64,000 nt of DNA from a virus, in IMG/VR virus record IMGVR_UViG_3300030107_002115, positions 1 to 64,000 of that record; one strand, given 5' to 3'. The notes under the pieces were generated by a model, which had not been told where the DNA came from, searched no databases, and saw only the letters and a program-made list of their open reading frames with translations. Position 1 is the stretch's first letter, and each line of letters begins with the position of its first letter. Positions 16,940-24,407 of the stretch are shown here, one piece after another. The position numbers were made by a program, and so were the translations under genes.

Positions 16940-18267
16940 AAAGGATTAGGAGTTCCACTAACTGTATCTCCTCTTTTATTTGCCATAGCTACTGCATCCT
17001 GTTCTGTTTCTGTAACCAAACAACTATTACCATGATAACCTACCTCACAAGAATTAGTCTGTCCATATCTATTCTTAGCTACTATAAGTTCTAAGTAGCA
17101 ATCACTATTACCATCATCTCCATACCTAGATACCCAAGGATAATGAGAGAATACTACAATCTCTGCGTCTTGTTCTAAGTTACCAGACTCAGCAAGGTCA
17201 GATAACCTAGGCACTCTATCATTTCTATGTTCCATATTTCTATTCATTTGTGATACTAATACTACAGACATATCCTCAGCTTTAGCCAACCATTTATAAT
17301 TACGACTTACATCTCCTATCTTTAAACGCAGGTCTCTTCTATCTTGAGGTGGGTGTTCTATTAATCCTATATGGTCATCAATAACTACGTCTGGCTTAAT
17401 AGCTTTTATCTCTCTAAACGTATTCTCCATATCTCTTACATCATCAAACATAAACAACCTACCTTCGTATACTTCTTTTATTTTATCCATAGTTTCTTGT
17501 ATACTATCTTGGTCTAAGCTAATATTATTTCTAAGGTTTCTATATTGTAAGCTATCACTTTCCATAGCTAAAAACTTTTTCATCATCTCCGTATTAGGCA
17601 TCTCTCTATTAAACATTATTACTTTCTTACCTTGATGTACTAAATTCCTAGCCATATTTGCAGCTACAGTAGTCTTAGCATTTCCGGGTCTACCAGCTAT
17701 AATAGTTATCTCTCCTCTAGTCATACCTGTTATTACTCTATCTAGTTTAGGCAACCCTGTTTGTATTAATGTGGTTGAATTAAATATAGATTCTTTAGTC
17801 TCTTCAAGTAAAGCATTAACACTAAATATTTTATTAGGTTGTAATTTAATAATATTACCTATGGTAGTATGTGCATCTTCAAGTAACGCTTGAGTCTCTA
17901 CGCTATTATCGTTAATATCTTGAGAGATAGCAGACATTTGTCTATCTAACATTCTTCTAAGGTAATAATTATGCAACATTTTTGCATATGCAACTGCATG
18001 AGAAGGAGAAGTTACTTTCTCTAAAAATCCAGATATTTCATATACAACATGATAGCCTGTATTATTTAAATTAACTTTATCAGAGATAGTATTTAAATCT
18101 ATTTGCTTGTTTTCTTTATGCAGTTTTCTAATTGCAATCCAAACTTTTTTATTAAACTCTGAATAGAAAAAATCATCTGAATCAATCCAAGATAATACTT
18201 TATCTATTTGACTTGGGTCTTGTATAACGCAACCAAGTAATGCTTTTTCTAGTTCTACACTCTTCAT
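16936..18267 (-). CDS. dnaB: Replicative DNA helicase, DnaB family
   Basis: 443 residues, normal length for DnaB. The N-terminal domain starts ELEKALLGCVIQDPSQIDKV. The linker region is followed by the RecA-like core from about 160: TGLPKLDRVITGMTRGEITI. Walker A is GRPGNAKTT (about 190-198) and Walker B-like VVIDDHIGL (about 292-300). The later VVLVSQMNRNMEHR and LAESGNLEQDAE are also classical DnaB motifs. Role: unwinds DNA at the phage fork. It is the last gene of the minus-strand operon. No phage DNA polymerase or primase is visible, so host enzymes probably join it. Confidence 0.92.
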   Translation of the reverse strand: MKSVELEKALLGCVIQDPSQIDKVLSWIDSDDFFYSEFNKKVWIAIRKLHKENKQIDLNTISDKVNLNNTGYHVVYEISGFLEKVTSPSHAVAYAKMLHNYYLRRMLDRQMSAISQDINDNSVETQALLEDAHTTIGNIIKLQPNKIFSVNALLEETKESIFNSTTLIQTGLPKLDRVITGMTRGEITIIAGRPGNAKTTVAANMARNLVHQGKKVIMFNREMPNTEMMKKFLAMESDSLQYRNLRNNISLDQDSIQETMDKIKEVYEGRLFMFDDVRDMENTFREIKAIKPDVVIDDHIGLIEHPPQDRRDLRLKIGDVSRNYKWLAKAEDMSVVLVSQMNRNMEHRNDRVPRLSDLAESGNLEQDAEIVVFSHYPWVSRYGDDGNSDCYLELIVAKNRYGQTNSCEVGYHGNSCLVTETEQDAVAMANKRGDTVSGTPNPF

Positions 18268-18268
18268 T

Positions 18269-18634
18269 TTAATCCTTTAATTTTGGTGGTATTCTGTCTA
18301 AGCGTTTTCTTTCGTATTCATTTTTAAACTTTTGTTGTTTATATTCTTTTTCTATCATGCCACATAGATATGGTATATTATATCCTCTATCAGCGTATCC
18401 TTTATTAATAAAAACCTGTATCATTTTCATCACTATGTTTTCATCTACATTTTCTATCTTAACAAAAAAAGCACACTTATCTGTATCTTTTAAGTTCCAT
18501 TTATCACTTACTAAGTTAAATAATTTTTCAATATTACTTGTAAGTTTTGGAGAAACACTAAGCATAAGATTTTTAAGTTTTGCAGATACTTTTTTCTTAG
18601 GCATAGTGCTATTACACATAGGACATTTAGCCAT
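18269..18634 (-). CDS. Hypothetical zinc-binding protein next to DnaB
   Basis: I start it at MAKCPMCNSTMPKKK, 121 residues. A GTG six codons upstream (MIVECV...) is also possible. It has one CxxC pair at the N-terminus. A helical body follows, with KGYADRGYNIPYLCGMIEKEYK and a basic end. The final part resembles C-termini of phage replisome organisers or helicase-loading proteins, and the gene directly precedes DnaB (one base gap). Loader function is a suggestion only. Only one CxxC pair is obvious, so zinc binding would need dimerisation or distant ligands. Confidence 0.65.
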   Translation of the reverse strand: MAKCPMCNSTMPKKKVSAKLKNLMLSVSPKLTSNIEKLFNLVSDKWNLKDTDKCAFFVKIENVDENIVMKMIQVFINKGYADRGYNIPYLCGMIEKEYKQQKFKNEYERKRLDRIPPKLKD

Positions 18635-18983
18635 TACACATTCCACAATCACCTTTTTCTAAAGGAACACCTGTATAAACTGAAGGTGGTAGATAAATAC
18701 TTTTTCTAGGATTTTTTTGCCTACCAAATATACTTCTTTTAAATGGTGTAAATGCTTTTTTACATTTGCTACATCTTAGAGGTGGATTAGTACTTGCTTC
18801 ATATTTTGGGCTAGATTTTACATATGTCTTGTAATGCTCTGCACCTTCTGATGTTTCTGTTACGCAATCCCAATCAATCCAATCGTTTCCTAAGTAATAT
18901 TTCAATGAATCTACTTTAGCTTTGTTTTTTAAAGCGTATTCAAACTCACGCTGTCTTGTTTTAAACACATAATCTCTACTCAT
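18627..18983 (-). CDS. Hypothetical zinc-motif protein, paralogue A
   Basis: 118 residues. The core LKYYLGNDWIDWDCVTETSEGAEHY is followed by a CSKCKK pair and a terminal CGMC pair about 40 residues later. That makes a likely split four-Cys zinc ribbon. The next upstream gene (19004-19399) has the same architecture, so this is a tandem duplication. The stop overlaps the start region of the downstream gene by eight bases. No family recognised. The acidic WDC motif and the ribbon might suggest a DNA- or protein-recognition role. Confidence 0.65.
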   Translation of the reverse strand: MSRDYVFKTRQREFEYALKNKAKVDSLKYYLGNDWIDWDCVTETSEGAEHYKTYVKSSPKYEASTNPPLRCSKCKKAFTPFKRSIFGRQKNPRKSIYLPPSVYTGVPLEKGDCGMCNG

Positions 18984-19003
18984 TTTTTTTCCTTTTATTT
19001 TAA

Positions 19004-19399
19004 TTAGGTATTACACATTTCACAATCTTTGTATTCTATCCTAATCTTATTAAACACATCATCTGGAAGATACTTATTTGTATTTACCGCTCCAGAGCCA
19101 CTAATAAATCTAGACCAAGCCTTTGTGCATTTCTTACATCTATATGGAGGGTAAAAAGTATGAGCTTTATTTTTCTTTGTTGCGTTATCGCTTATTGTAT
19201 ACTTTAAATAATGTTCTCTTCTTGGGCTTATCTCACTTACACAATCCCAATCAATAAAATCATCTCCAAGGTAATTGACCAAAGAATCTAGCTTGGCTAA
19301 GTTTTGATACACATGATTAAATTCAAACTTACTATTAATCGTATCTGCTCGCTTGCCTTTTTTTATCTCTATTTTAAACATCTCATAGTTGCTCTTCAC
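19004..19399 (-). CDS. Hypothetical zinc-motif protein, paralogue B
   Basis: 131 residues. The core LDSLVNYLGDDFIDWDCVSE...REHYLKY matches the neighbouring 118-aa paralogue. The same pair of CxxC motifs follows (CKKCTK about 105; CEMC at the C-terminal end). The region between them differs completely in sequence but keeps the LPDDVF/LPPSVY pattern. The ATG overlaps the stop of the upstream nuclease gene (ATGA). Function unknown; conservation of IDWDCV between copies marks the functional core. Confidence 0.65.
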   Translation of the reverse strand: MKSNYEMFKIEIKKGKRADTINSKFEFNHVYQNLAKLDSLVNYLGDDFIDWDCVSEISPRREHYLKYTISDNATKKNKAHTFYPPYRCKKCTKAWSRFISGSGAVNTNKYLPDDVFNKIRIEYKDCEMCNT

Positions 19400-19725
19400 T
19401 TCTTACCTTTTTTCTTTATTCTTTTATCTTTTGATTTTAACCTACTAATAATAAATATCTCTCCTCTATCTTCCTTAAATGCAACCCAATCACAAGTCCC
19501 AATAGATAACCATTTAGGTATAGTTTTTCTAACCTTACATTGTATTTTAATAGGCTTTATGTCTTTGCTACCACCAACAAGAATATCTACATCTTCTGCA
19601 CAATCTGGTAGAGAGAGCCCATTTGAACCATAGGCTCTCCTAACATTTTTATATCCCATCTCTTCTAGCTTGGCAACAACCTCATACTCAAATCTATTTC
19701 CTTTTGCTTTGCTTTTTGATGGCAT
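19396..19725 (-). CDS. Holliday-junction-resolvase-like / Mrr-like PD-(D/E)XK nuclease
   Basis: 109 residues, the size of a minimal resolvase. KGNRFEYEVVAKLEEMGYKNVRRAYGS gives the first helix with the conserved Glu and Arg. EDVDILVG then supplies the acidic residue, and IKIQCKVRK the second strand. The expected E-x-K is Q-C-K here, which is seen in Mrr-like members. Family role: resolves branched DNA during recombination and packaging. It belongs with the annealing protein and Cas4-like exonuclease upstream in the same operon. The length fits Hjc-type enzymes; exact family unproven. Confidence 0.7.
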   Translation of the reverse strand: MPSKSKAKGNRFEYEVVAKLEEMGYKNVRRAYGSNGLSLPDCAEDVDILVGGSKDIKPIKIQCKVRKTIPKWLSIGTCDWVAFKEDRGEIFIISRLKSKDKRIKKKGKK

Positions 19726-19982
19726 TACTTTTCCTCTTTCTTGTTTTTCTTTTTTTCTTGAATGGGCTTTCTAGAAATCTCTCTAAGCCTATCTCGACTT
19801 TCTTCCAAAATTCCATCTACTTTCTCCTTCATATATTTTTCGTACTTTTCTTTATCTCCTTTCATATCTAAATAATTATAAAAGAAATCACTAAGTACTT
19901 TTATTGTTGTTTGATTATTCATAGCTACTTGATATAAGTAGTCTATCTTTTTTTGTGTTTTGTTTTTTTTGTTTCTTTTCAT
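19725..19982 (-). CDS. Hypothetical basic helical protein
   Basis: 85 residues from MKRNKKNKTQKKIDYLYQV. A GTG twelve codons further upstream (20018) would give 97. Neither start has a good ribosome site. Very lysine-rich at both ends, all-helical, with the aromatic stretch LSDFFYNYLDMKGDKEKYEKYM. It overlaps the downstream nuclease start by one base (TAATG). Unknown function; possibly nucleic-acid binding because of the charge. Confidence 0.55.
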   Translation of the reverse strand: MKRNKKNKTQKKIDYLYQVAMNNQTTIKVLSDFFYNYLDMKGDKEKYEKYMKEKVDGILEESRDRLREISRKPIQEKKKNKKEEK

Positions 19983-20074
19983 AGCGTAAAGTTTTTGGGG
20001 AACTTGGTAGCCAACCACATTATTTATTTATCATTTATTTCCAAAAATGAACTAATGTTTTCCCCAAAATATAA

Positions 20075-20239
20075 TTATTCTCCAATTAATATTTTTAATA
20101 TATCATTTACTTTCTTTTCAATTCTATGTAATCTAACTATAATACTTATAAACATACAAAGCATAAAGAAAACAAATGCTTCCCACCCAAATATAAAAGT
20201 TAAATTGTCGTTAAATAAACTATCAAAGTAATGTTTCAT
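20075..20239 (-). CDS. 54-aa single-pass membrane protein
   Basis: A well-placed AAGGAG lies six bases before the ATG at 20239. The protein MKHYFDSLFNDNLTFIFGW continues into a hydrophobic helix (EAFVFFMLCMFISIIV) and then a charged, coiled-coil-prone tail, RLHRIEKKVNDILKILIGE. One TM with a cytosolic coiled coil is a common layout for small phage early proteins that act on host membrane complexes. Function unknown. Confidence 0.55.
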   Translation of the reverse strand: MKHYFDSLFNDNLTFIFGWEAFVFFMLCMFISIIVRLHRIEKKVNDILKILIGE

Positions 20240-20368
20240 ATATACTCCTTATTTTAATTAAAGTCTTAAGGCACTTTAGAGGATAAAATACAAAACCTCA
20301 AGGTGTGCCTAAAACCTAACAACCATACCCAAAAGGACAAAAAGGTATAGAGTCACAAGGAAATTTTT

Positions 20369-20388
20369 GGGGTGTTATAGCACACCCC
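20369..20388. terminator. GC-rich hairpin downstream of the HTH gene
   Basis: GGGGTGT (20369-20375) pairs with ACACCCC (20382-20388) around a six-base loop, 12 bases after the HTH gene ends at 20401. On the minus strand it is followed by AAAAATTT rather than a clean T run, so it is a weak intrinsic terminator or a pause/processing site. The rest of 20240-20400 holds no open frame I can support. Another partial GGTGTG copy lies near 20301. Confidence 0.4.
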
Positions 20389-20400
20389 TAGCTATTATTG

Positions 20401-20601
20401 TTAAGAGGTTAAACTATAGGTAGCGTAACCTTTACTGTTATCTGTTGTTATTCTCATGTTAAAAGTAGTTCTAAGAACATGAATGATAGCTGCTAATCTC
20501 ATTGTACCAAAACGAGTTAACGCTGATTTTGGTGTTAGCTTTCTACCAGATAGTAAGTATGTTCTCACTCTTTCTATTTTACTCTTTCTTTTTCTAGCCA
20601 T
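20401..20601 (-). CDS. Small helix-turn-helix DNA-binding protein
   Basis: 66 residues. A basic start (MARKRKSKIERVR) leads to the wHTH body GRKLTPKSALTRFGTMRLAAIIHVLR and the beta wing TTFNMRITTDNSKGYATYSL. This agrees with the HTH_39 type of phage winged-helix domain (LT-x-x-x-A-x-x-x-FG-x-x-RL-A-x-I). Family knowledge: small DNA-binding regulators or Cox-like proteins. It is the only obvious sequence-specific DNA-binding candidate in the early operon, so it is the natural partner for the palindromic repeats at 30,975-31,034. That link is untested. Confidence 0.75.
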   Translation of the reverse strand: MARKRKSKIERVRTYLLSGRKLTPKSALTRFGTMRLAAIIHVLRTTFNMRITTDNSKGYATYSLTS

Positions 20602-20789
20602 TTTGACTCCTTTTCATATGTTTTTCTTAGTGCTCTTATTATTGCTCTGTCTTCCCAAGCGTTCCATTCATAAACGCTTTTTCCTCCAGAGTATTCTTTA
20701 GATGTTCTAATTAGCAATCTTGTGCCAACTTCCCACCCAAACTTATCTATAAATACATCATGTATCTTGTTCCATTCTTTTATTTCCAA
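20574..20789 (-). CDS. Hypothetical 71-aa protein with TTG start
   Basis: A TTG at 20789 sits seven bases after a strong GGAGGT, which supports this start. The product EIKEWNKIHDVFIDKFGWEVGTRLLIR is followed by a Trp-rich segment and a charged helical end. It overlaps both neighbours by about 30 bases in other frames. Small, soluble, mixed alpha. I recognise no family. Confidence 0.55.
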   Translation of the reverse strand: MEIKEWNKIHDVFIDKFGWEVGTRLLIRTSKEYSGGKSVYEWNAWEDRAIIRALRKTYEKESKWLEKERVK

Positions 20790-21015
20790 TAGGATTACCT
20801 CCGTAGTCAGTATCTAGTCTACTAGGGTATAACTCCTCTTCTTCTTTGGTCATTCCTTCTTCTACGTTTTTTTCTGCTATTCTGTTATATTCTTTTATTA
20901 ATTTATCTCTGAATATTTCAGCTTCTTTTATAAAAGAATCTAATTCCAAATGCTGATTAATTGAAGTATTAATAGCCCTAATAATTATATCATATTCGCT
21001 ATTTGTTATCTTCAT
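20758..21015 (-). CDS. Hypothetical 85-aa acidic helical protein
   Basis: MKITNSEYDIIIRAINTSIN is followed by a long Glu/Lys helix (EAEIFRDKLIKEYNRIAEKNVEEG) and a disordered end. Its ATG overlaps the stop region of the SSB-like gene by one base, and its 3' end overlaps the next gene. The position directly after the recombination genes suggests an accessory early protein. Function unknown. Confidence 0.55.
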   Translation of the reverse strand: MKITNSEYDIIIRAINTSINQHLELDSFIKEAEIFRDKLIKEYNRIAEKNVEEGMTKEEEELYPSRLDTDYGGNPIGNKRMEQDT

Positions 21016-21578
21016 TAAAATGGTAAATCAGCTTCTTCACGTTTTCCGTTTGCCCACTTAAAAACACCAACAGCTTGGGGGCTAATAACATCTTCCCCAT
21101 CTCTATTTTTCCAAGTATCGTGACCAACTTTAATAATAGCAGGTAAGCCTTCTACATCAGCAGGGTTAATAGAAGGAAGTGCGTATACAGTTTTTCCATT
21201 TACTTCTTTTTCTTCTACTTTTAAACCTAATGATTCTACCATAGCTTTATACCCACCATTACCACCAGTATTAGGTTCTAAATTAGGGCTATCTGGAGTT
21301 TTAAATCTAAAGAAACCCTTAGACCTAACCTCTTTACCAACAAAACGAGAACCAGATATTCCATTAAACTCTTTATCTGAATTTTCATGTGCTAGTTTAA
21401 AGATAATGTTGTATATATCAGCTAGATATTTACCACGAATTACTACATCTTCCTTAACGGTAACATCTTTGATGTGAGCGTAGTACTCTCCTTCTGGTGT
21501 TATCACATTAGGTGTATCTTCTGATGGGTCATAGAAGGACTCTCCCCCTACCATATCATCTAGTATGTTCTCAACCAT
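21015..21578 (-). CDS. Single-stranded-DNA-binding-like protein
   Basis: 187 residues. The middle is beta-rich and OB-like: ITPEGEYYAHIKDVTVKEDV, YNIIFKLAHE, KGFFRFKT, AIIKVGHDTWKN. The protein ends EEADLPF, the acidic (D/E)-x-P-F tip used by SSB proteins to recruit partners. It follows the Rad52-like gene with an eight-base overlap, the usual pairing in phage recombination cassettes. Role: protects ssDNA and assists annealing. The OB fold and DUF669-type relation are inferred; the tail motif is direct. Confidence 0.65.
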   Translation of the reverse strand: MVENILDDMVGGESFYDPSEDTPNVITPEGEYYAHIKDVTVKEDVVIRGKYLADIYNIIFKLAHENSDKEFNGISGSRFVGKEVRSKGFFRFKTPDSPNLEPNTGGNGGYKAMVESLGLKVEEKEVNGKTVYALPSINPADVEGLPAIIKVGHDTWKNRDGEDVISPQAVGVFKWANGKREEADLPF

Positions 21579-22194
21579 TATTTGACTCCTCTTTTAGTCT
21601 GTTTATTTTACTTATTACTCTAAGTATATCTGTTCTCTCAATGTCTCCATTCTCTATAGAGTTAGATATCTTTGTTTTCCATTCGTCACTTAACCCCTCC
21701 ATTTCACTATGAATATAATCTATATCTTCTTTAGTTAATGCAGGGTCTTCGACTCTATTTCTGTAAACATCATCAGCGATATTCATATACATATTAAATG
21801 CTTTTTTAATACAATCTGTATTAGCAGATTTAATATCATTTCCTATGTCTACAAACTCATTAGAGCCTTTCTTTTTCTGTATTCTATGTGCCGCTGTCAT
21901 ATCTCCTTCTCTCCATATTCCACCTTCATACCATTTTAGTCTTCCGTGTACTACAAACGCTTCACTACCTAATACCTCTGTATTTATAATAGTCCAAGAC
22001 CAACCTGCAAAATATTTATCTGCAAGTTTTTTCATATATGAAACCTCTACATAGTCTTGACCCATCTTCTTTTTTACAAAAGCTCTAGGTGTATTTTCCA
22101 TAGATACTTTATCATGTAATTCAGTAATAGATGTAAGTCGTAATGATGTTAAACTTTGTTCTATTGCTTCGTTACTTACAACAACTTCTTTCAC
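21571..22194 (-). CDS. Single-strand annealing recombinase, Rad52/Sak-like
   Basis: 207 residues. Residues 55-150 carry YMKKLADKYFAGWSWTIINT, VVHGRLKWYEGGIWREGDMT and DIGNDIKSANTDCIKKAFNM. That is the alternating strand/helix pattern of Rad52-type annealing proteins, including the basic DNA-binding helix in KSANTDCIKKAF. Neighbours are SSB-like (downstream) and Cas4-like exonuclease (upstream), completing an exonuclease/annealing/SSB set. Role: anneals ssDNA in recombination-dependent replication. The C-terminal 60 residues look like a separate helical tail. Confidence 0.72.
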   Translation of the reverse strand: MKEVVVSNEAIEQSLTSLRLTSITELHDKVSMENTPRAFVKKKMGQDYVEVSYMKKLADKYFAGWSWTIINTEVLGSEAFVVHGRLKWYEGGIWREGDMTAAHRIQKKKGSNEFVDIGNDIKSANTDCIKKAFNMYMNIADDVYRNRVEDPALTKEDIDYIHSEMEGLSDEWKTKISNSIENGDIERTDILRVISKINRLKEESNNG

Positions 22195-22415
22195 GCTTCT
22201 CCTCCTTCAGTAGTCATTACACTCGACATAACATCTAAAAGTCTAGTTGCATCTTTATCAGCTCTTTTTAAAGACAATTTAAAATCATCTAGTTCTTCAT
22301 CTTGATTAGCAACTACATACATTAGATGTTGCAATGCAATCTCTACTTGTTCTATTCTAAAGTCCAACTTACTTAATTCCTTTCTTATTGGACTTGCTCT
22401 TCTCTTCATTACCAT
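22191..22415 (-). CDS. Small coiled-coil protein, 74 aa
   Basis: AAGGAGAGAAA precedes the ATG. The protein begins MVMKRRASPIRKELSKLDFR and then forms one continuous amphipathic helix with heptads to about residue 60. It has a short acidic tail, TTEGGEA. It overlaps the annealing gene by four bases (ATGA-type) and the upstream gene by 47. Probably a small dimeric partner in the recombination module; function unknown. Confidence 0.6.
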   Translation of the reverse strand: MVMKRRASPIRKELSKLDFRIEQVEIALQHLMYVVANQDEELDDFKLSLKRADKDATRLLDVMSSVMTTEGGEA

Positions 22416-22797
22416 TTTCTCTCCTTATCTTTTTTTTTGGTTTATCATTAGTAACTTCTGTTAACTCACTAATAAATAAACTGCTTTTTTTATCTCTTTC
22501 AATCATAGCAACCATTAATAAAAGATAATTTATTATATCTTTTATTCTTTCTTCAATAGGTTCTGAGTATGTTTTTCTAGTTTTAAAATAACTAAACAAA
22601 CTAGATATATGTTTTGATAAATACACAGATAAAACCTCTATAGGTTCTATGCCTAAGTTGTTAGATATATTATCAAAATTCCATAGAACATTATCATTGT
22701 GGTTGCCTTCTGTATATTCTATTCTTTTATTATCTGATAATTGAAGTGTTTCAGATATAAAAGAGTCTCGCATTTTTTTATATTGTTTTTTATTCAT
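22369..22797 (-). CDS. Hypothetical 142-aa helical protein
   Basis: MNKKQYKKMRDSFISETLQL starts a helical protein with LSVYLSKHISSLFSYFKTRK in the middle and a long hydrophobic-patterned helix, RIKDIINYLLLMVAMIE. It ends in a strongly basic, probably disordered tail (about 25 residues of Lys, Arg, Asn, Glu). The hydrophobic patch is too short and interrupted to be a certain TM segment. No family recognised. Confidence 0.55.
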   Translation of the reverse strand: MNKKQYKKMRDSFISETLQLSDNKRIEYTEGNHNDNVLWNFDNISNNLGIEPIEVLSVYLSKHISSLFSYFKTRKTYSEPIEERIKDIINYLLLMVAMIERDKKSSLFISELTEVTNDKPKKKIRRENGNEEKSKSNKKGIK

Positions 22798-22808
22798 TTT
22801 TACTCCTC

Positions 22809-23030
22809 TTATATAAGACTCATAGCTTTTGAATATGTCTTACCTACTATACCAGATTGAATAAGACGTTGGCTATGTAGGTAATATGCTCTCTTATAAG
22901 ATATTTCTCCGTCTTGATAATAATTTTCTGGTGCTATAATTGGTACAGAAATTGCATATAATTGCTTTTTAGTTAATTTAGTATAGTCAATACCAGCTTT
23001 TTTTATTTCTTTTAATGTATATTTGTCCAT
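22809..23030 (-). CDS. Hypothetical 73-aa protein
   Basis: MDKYTLKEIKKAGIDYTKLT is followed by KKQLYAISVPIIAPENYYQDG and a tyrosine-rich helix (YKRAYYLHSQRLIQSGIV). Small and soluble, mixed alpha/beta, no Cys. It begins two bases from the stop of its upstream neighbour. Unknown early protein. Confidence 0.55.
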   Translation of the reverse strand: MDKYTLKEIKKAGIDYTKLTKKQLYAISVPIIAPENYYQDGEISYKRAYYLHSQRLIQSGIVGKTYSKAMSLI

Positions 23031-23031
23031 T

Positions 23032-23160
23032 CTATACCTTCCTATTTTTAACCCAATAATATGTTAATAATAATAAAAATACCCCCATACTAAAACATAG
23101 AAATGCAAGACTTAATACAAAAGCATTACATACCCAAGTTGCTAAATCAAATACTATCAT
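23032..23160 (-). CDS. 42-aa single-pass membrane protein
   Basis: Start chosen at the ATG at 23160 with AAGGAGAATAAA directly upstream. A longer reading inside the exonuclease gene is unlikely. MIVFDLATWVCNAFVLSLAF is followed by LCFSMGVFLLLLTYYW and KNRKV. Nearly the whole protein is hydrophobic, with one or two membrane passes and a basic C-terminus. Function unknown. Confidence 0.5.
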   Translation of the reverse strand: MIVFDLATWVCNAFVLSLAFLCFSMGVFLLLLTYYWVKNRKV

Positions 23161-23161
23161 T

Positions 23162-24037
23162 TTATTCTCCTTCGTAATATATACACGATTCACTAACAGA
23201 ACAATAACGTTCACATTTTACACCATTCCAACGCTCTTCCTCACTACACATCTCTGGCATATCTCCAGTAGATAATGCGTGTTCTAAGGATTCTTTTTTA
23301 GATGTAAACTTATTAATCAAATGTTCATTATGTATCTTAGGTACTTCAAGCAAATAGATATTTCTATCTAAACCTCTTTCTCTTGCTATCTGTACACCAC
23401 CATCTCTAACTGTAAGTTGCATAAGCATTTTATCTACAGGATAATTATTCTTTTCTAATAAAAATCTATAAAAGTTTAATTGCCAAGCCCAATCTCCAAA
23501 GTCTACAGCATTCTTATCTATATAAAACTGCTTCATTCTTTTTGGACTTCCTTTCTTACCCCACTTACTATTTCTTTTATACTTTTCTGTTGGGTGGTCT
23601 ACATATCTAAACTTTATACCTAGACATTGAGCAACCTTATATGAACCTGTAAGTTTATAGTCTATAATAGTTCTAGTCTTTTCATCATATAAATCTATCA
23701 CACCTGTTATTCCAAGATGTTCTAATGGTAATTCTGAATGTAGCCTAGATAAAACTTCTGCAGAATTTTCTAGTTTTTCGTGATGTAATGTACCAGCTAA
23801 AGAGAAAGCACTATTTTGAGGGTTTATGTAATAGTCTGTAGTTCTCTCTAAATATGCTTGACAAGTTCCATTAATTAACTCTGTTGTAGATGGCTTTCTA
23901 TTCGGGTCTCTCTCTTGAGTCATATGTATTAAAGAAGGTAATGCTATACCCATTTTCTCTACGTCTACATCTCCACTAATTACTTTATCTACGCCAATCT
24001 TCTCTCCGTCTGGATATATAAATCCTTTTATCGGCAT
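23162..24037 (-). CDS. Cas4/RecB-like PD-(D/E)XK exonuclease with Fe-S cysteines
   Basis: 291 residues. STTELINGTCQAYLERT (about 48-64) holds the first Cys and AGTLHHEKLE (about 80) the conserved His. GITGVIDLYDEKTRTIIDYKLTG (107-129) gives the D and the second acidic-x-Lys of the nuclease site (D-Y-K). Three more Cys cluster at the end (KCERYCSVSESC). One N-terminal plus three C-terminal Cys is the 4Fe-4S arrangement of Cas4/AddB-type nucleases. Role: generates ssDNA for the annealing protein encoded downstream. There is no helicase domain. Confidence 0.78.
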   Translation of the reverse strand: MPIKGFIYPDGEKIGVDKVISGDVDVEKMGIALPSLIHMTQERDPNRKPSTTELINGTCQAYLERTTDYYINPQNSAFSLAGTLHHEKLENSAEVLSRLHSELPLEHLGITGVIDLYDEKTRTIIDYKLTGSYKVAQCLGIKFRYVDHPTEKYKRNSKWGKKGSPKRMKQFYIDKNAVDFGDWAWQLNFYRFLLEKNNYPVDKMLMQLTVRDGGVQIARERGLDRNIYLLEVPKIHNEHLINKFTSKKESLEHALSTGDMPEMCSEEERWNGVKCERYCSVSESCIYYEGE

Positions 24038-24186
24038 CTAATCTCTCCCTTTTTAGTGGTTGAATTTACAATTTCACCCTTGCACTCACAAGAACTTTTT
24101 ACTTTTTTATTATGTTTTATTTGAGCAAGTATTTGACCTGCTTTTTTCCAACCATAGTCTGTAACTAATCCCTTTATTTTTCCCAT
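24028..24186 (-). CDS. Possible 52-aa basic protein
   Basis: The ATG overlaps the end of the upstream gene and the stop overlaps the exonuclease start by ten bases, so it fills the gap exactly. MGKIKGLVTDYGWKKAGQIL, a Lys-rich stretch, and a short CEC...C group make a small basic, perhaps zinc-binding, protein. GAGGG lies ten bases upstream of the ATG. Supported by tiling and ribosome site only. Confidence 0.45.
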   Translation of the reverse strand: MGKIKGLVTDYGWKKAGQILAQIKHNKKVKSSCECKGEIVNSTTKKGEIRCR

Positions 24187-24407
24187 TCTAATCCCTCTTC
24201 TTCTTTGTTTTTATCCATAGCTTCTACTACTATATCTCTATCTTCTACTATCTTTTGTAGATATATACCACTTTCTTCTAGCAAACCAAGTTCATCTTCT
24301 ATAAATCCGTAAGTATCTCTACGAACTCCTCTAGAATCTGGATATACTGCTAGCTCTACAAGTATAGTTTCGTAGTCTGCATCTATATCAAACGATTTAT
24401 TATTCAT
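24174..24407 (-). CDS. Hypothetical 77-aa acidic protein
   Basis: MNNKSFDIDADYETILVELA then YPDSRGVRRDTYGFIEDELG and a Glu-rich helical end. Strongly acidic and soluble, no Cys. The start overlaps the stop of the first amidoligase by eight bases, so it is probably co-translated with it. It could be an accessory of the amidoligase cluster, but nothing in the sequence says so directly. Confidence 0.55.
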   Translation of the reverse strand: MNNKSFDIDADYETILVELAVYPDSRGVRRDTYGFIEDELGLLEESGIYLQKIVEDRDIVVEAMDKNKEEEGLEWEK

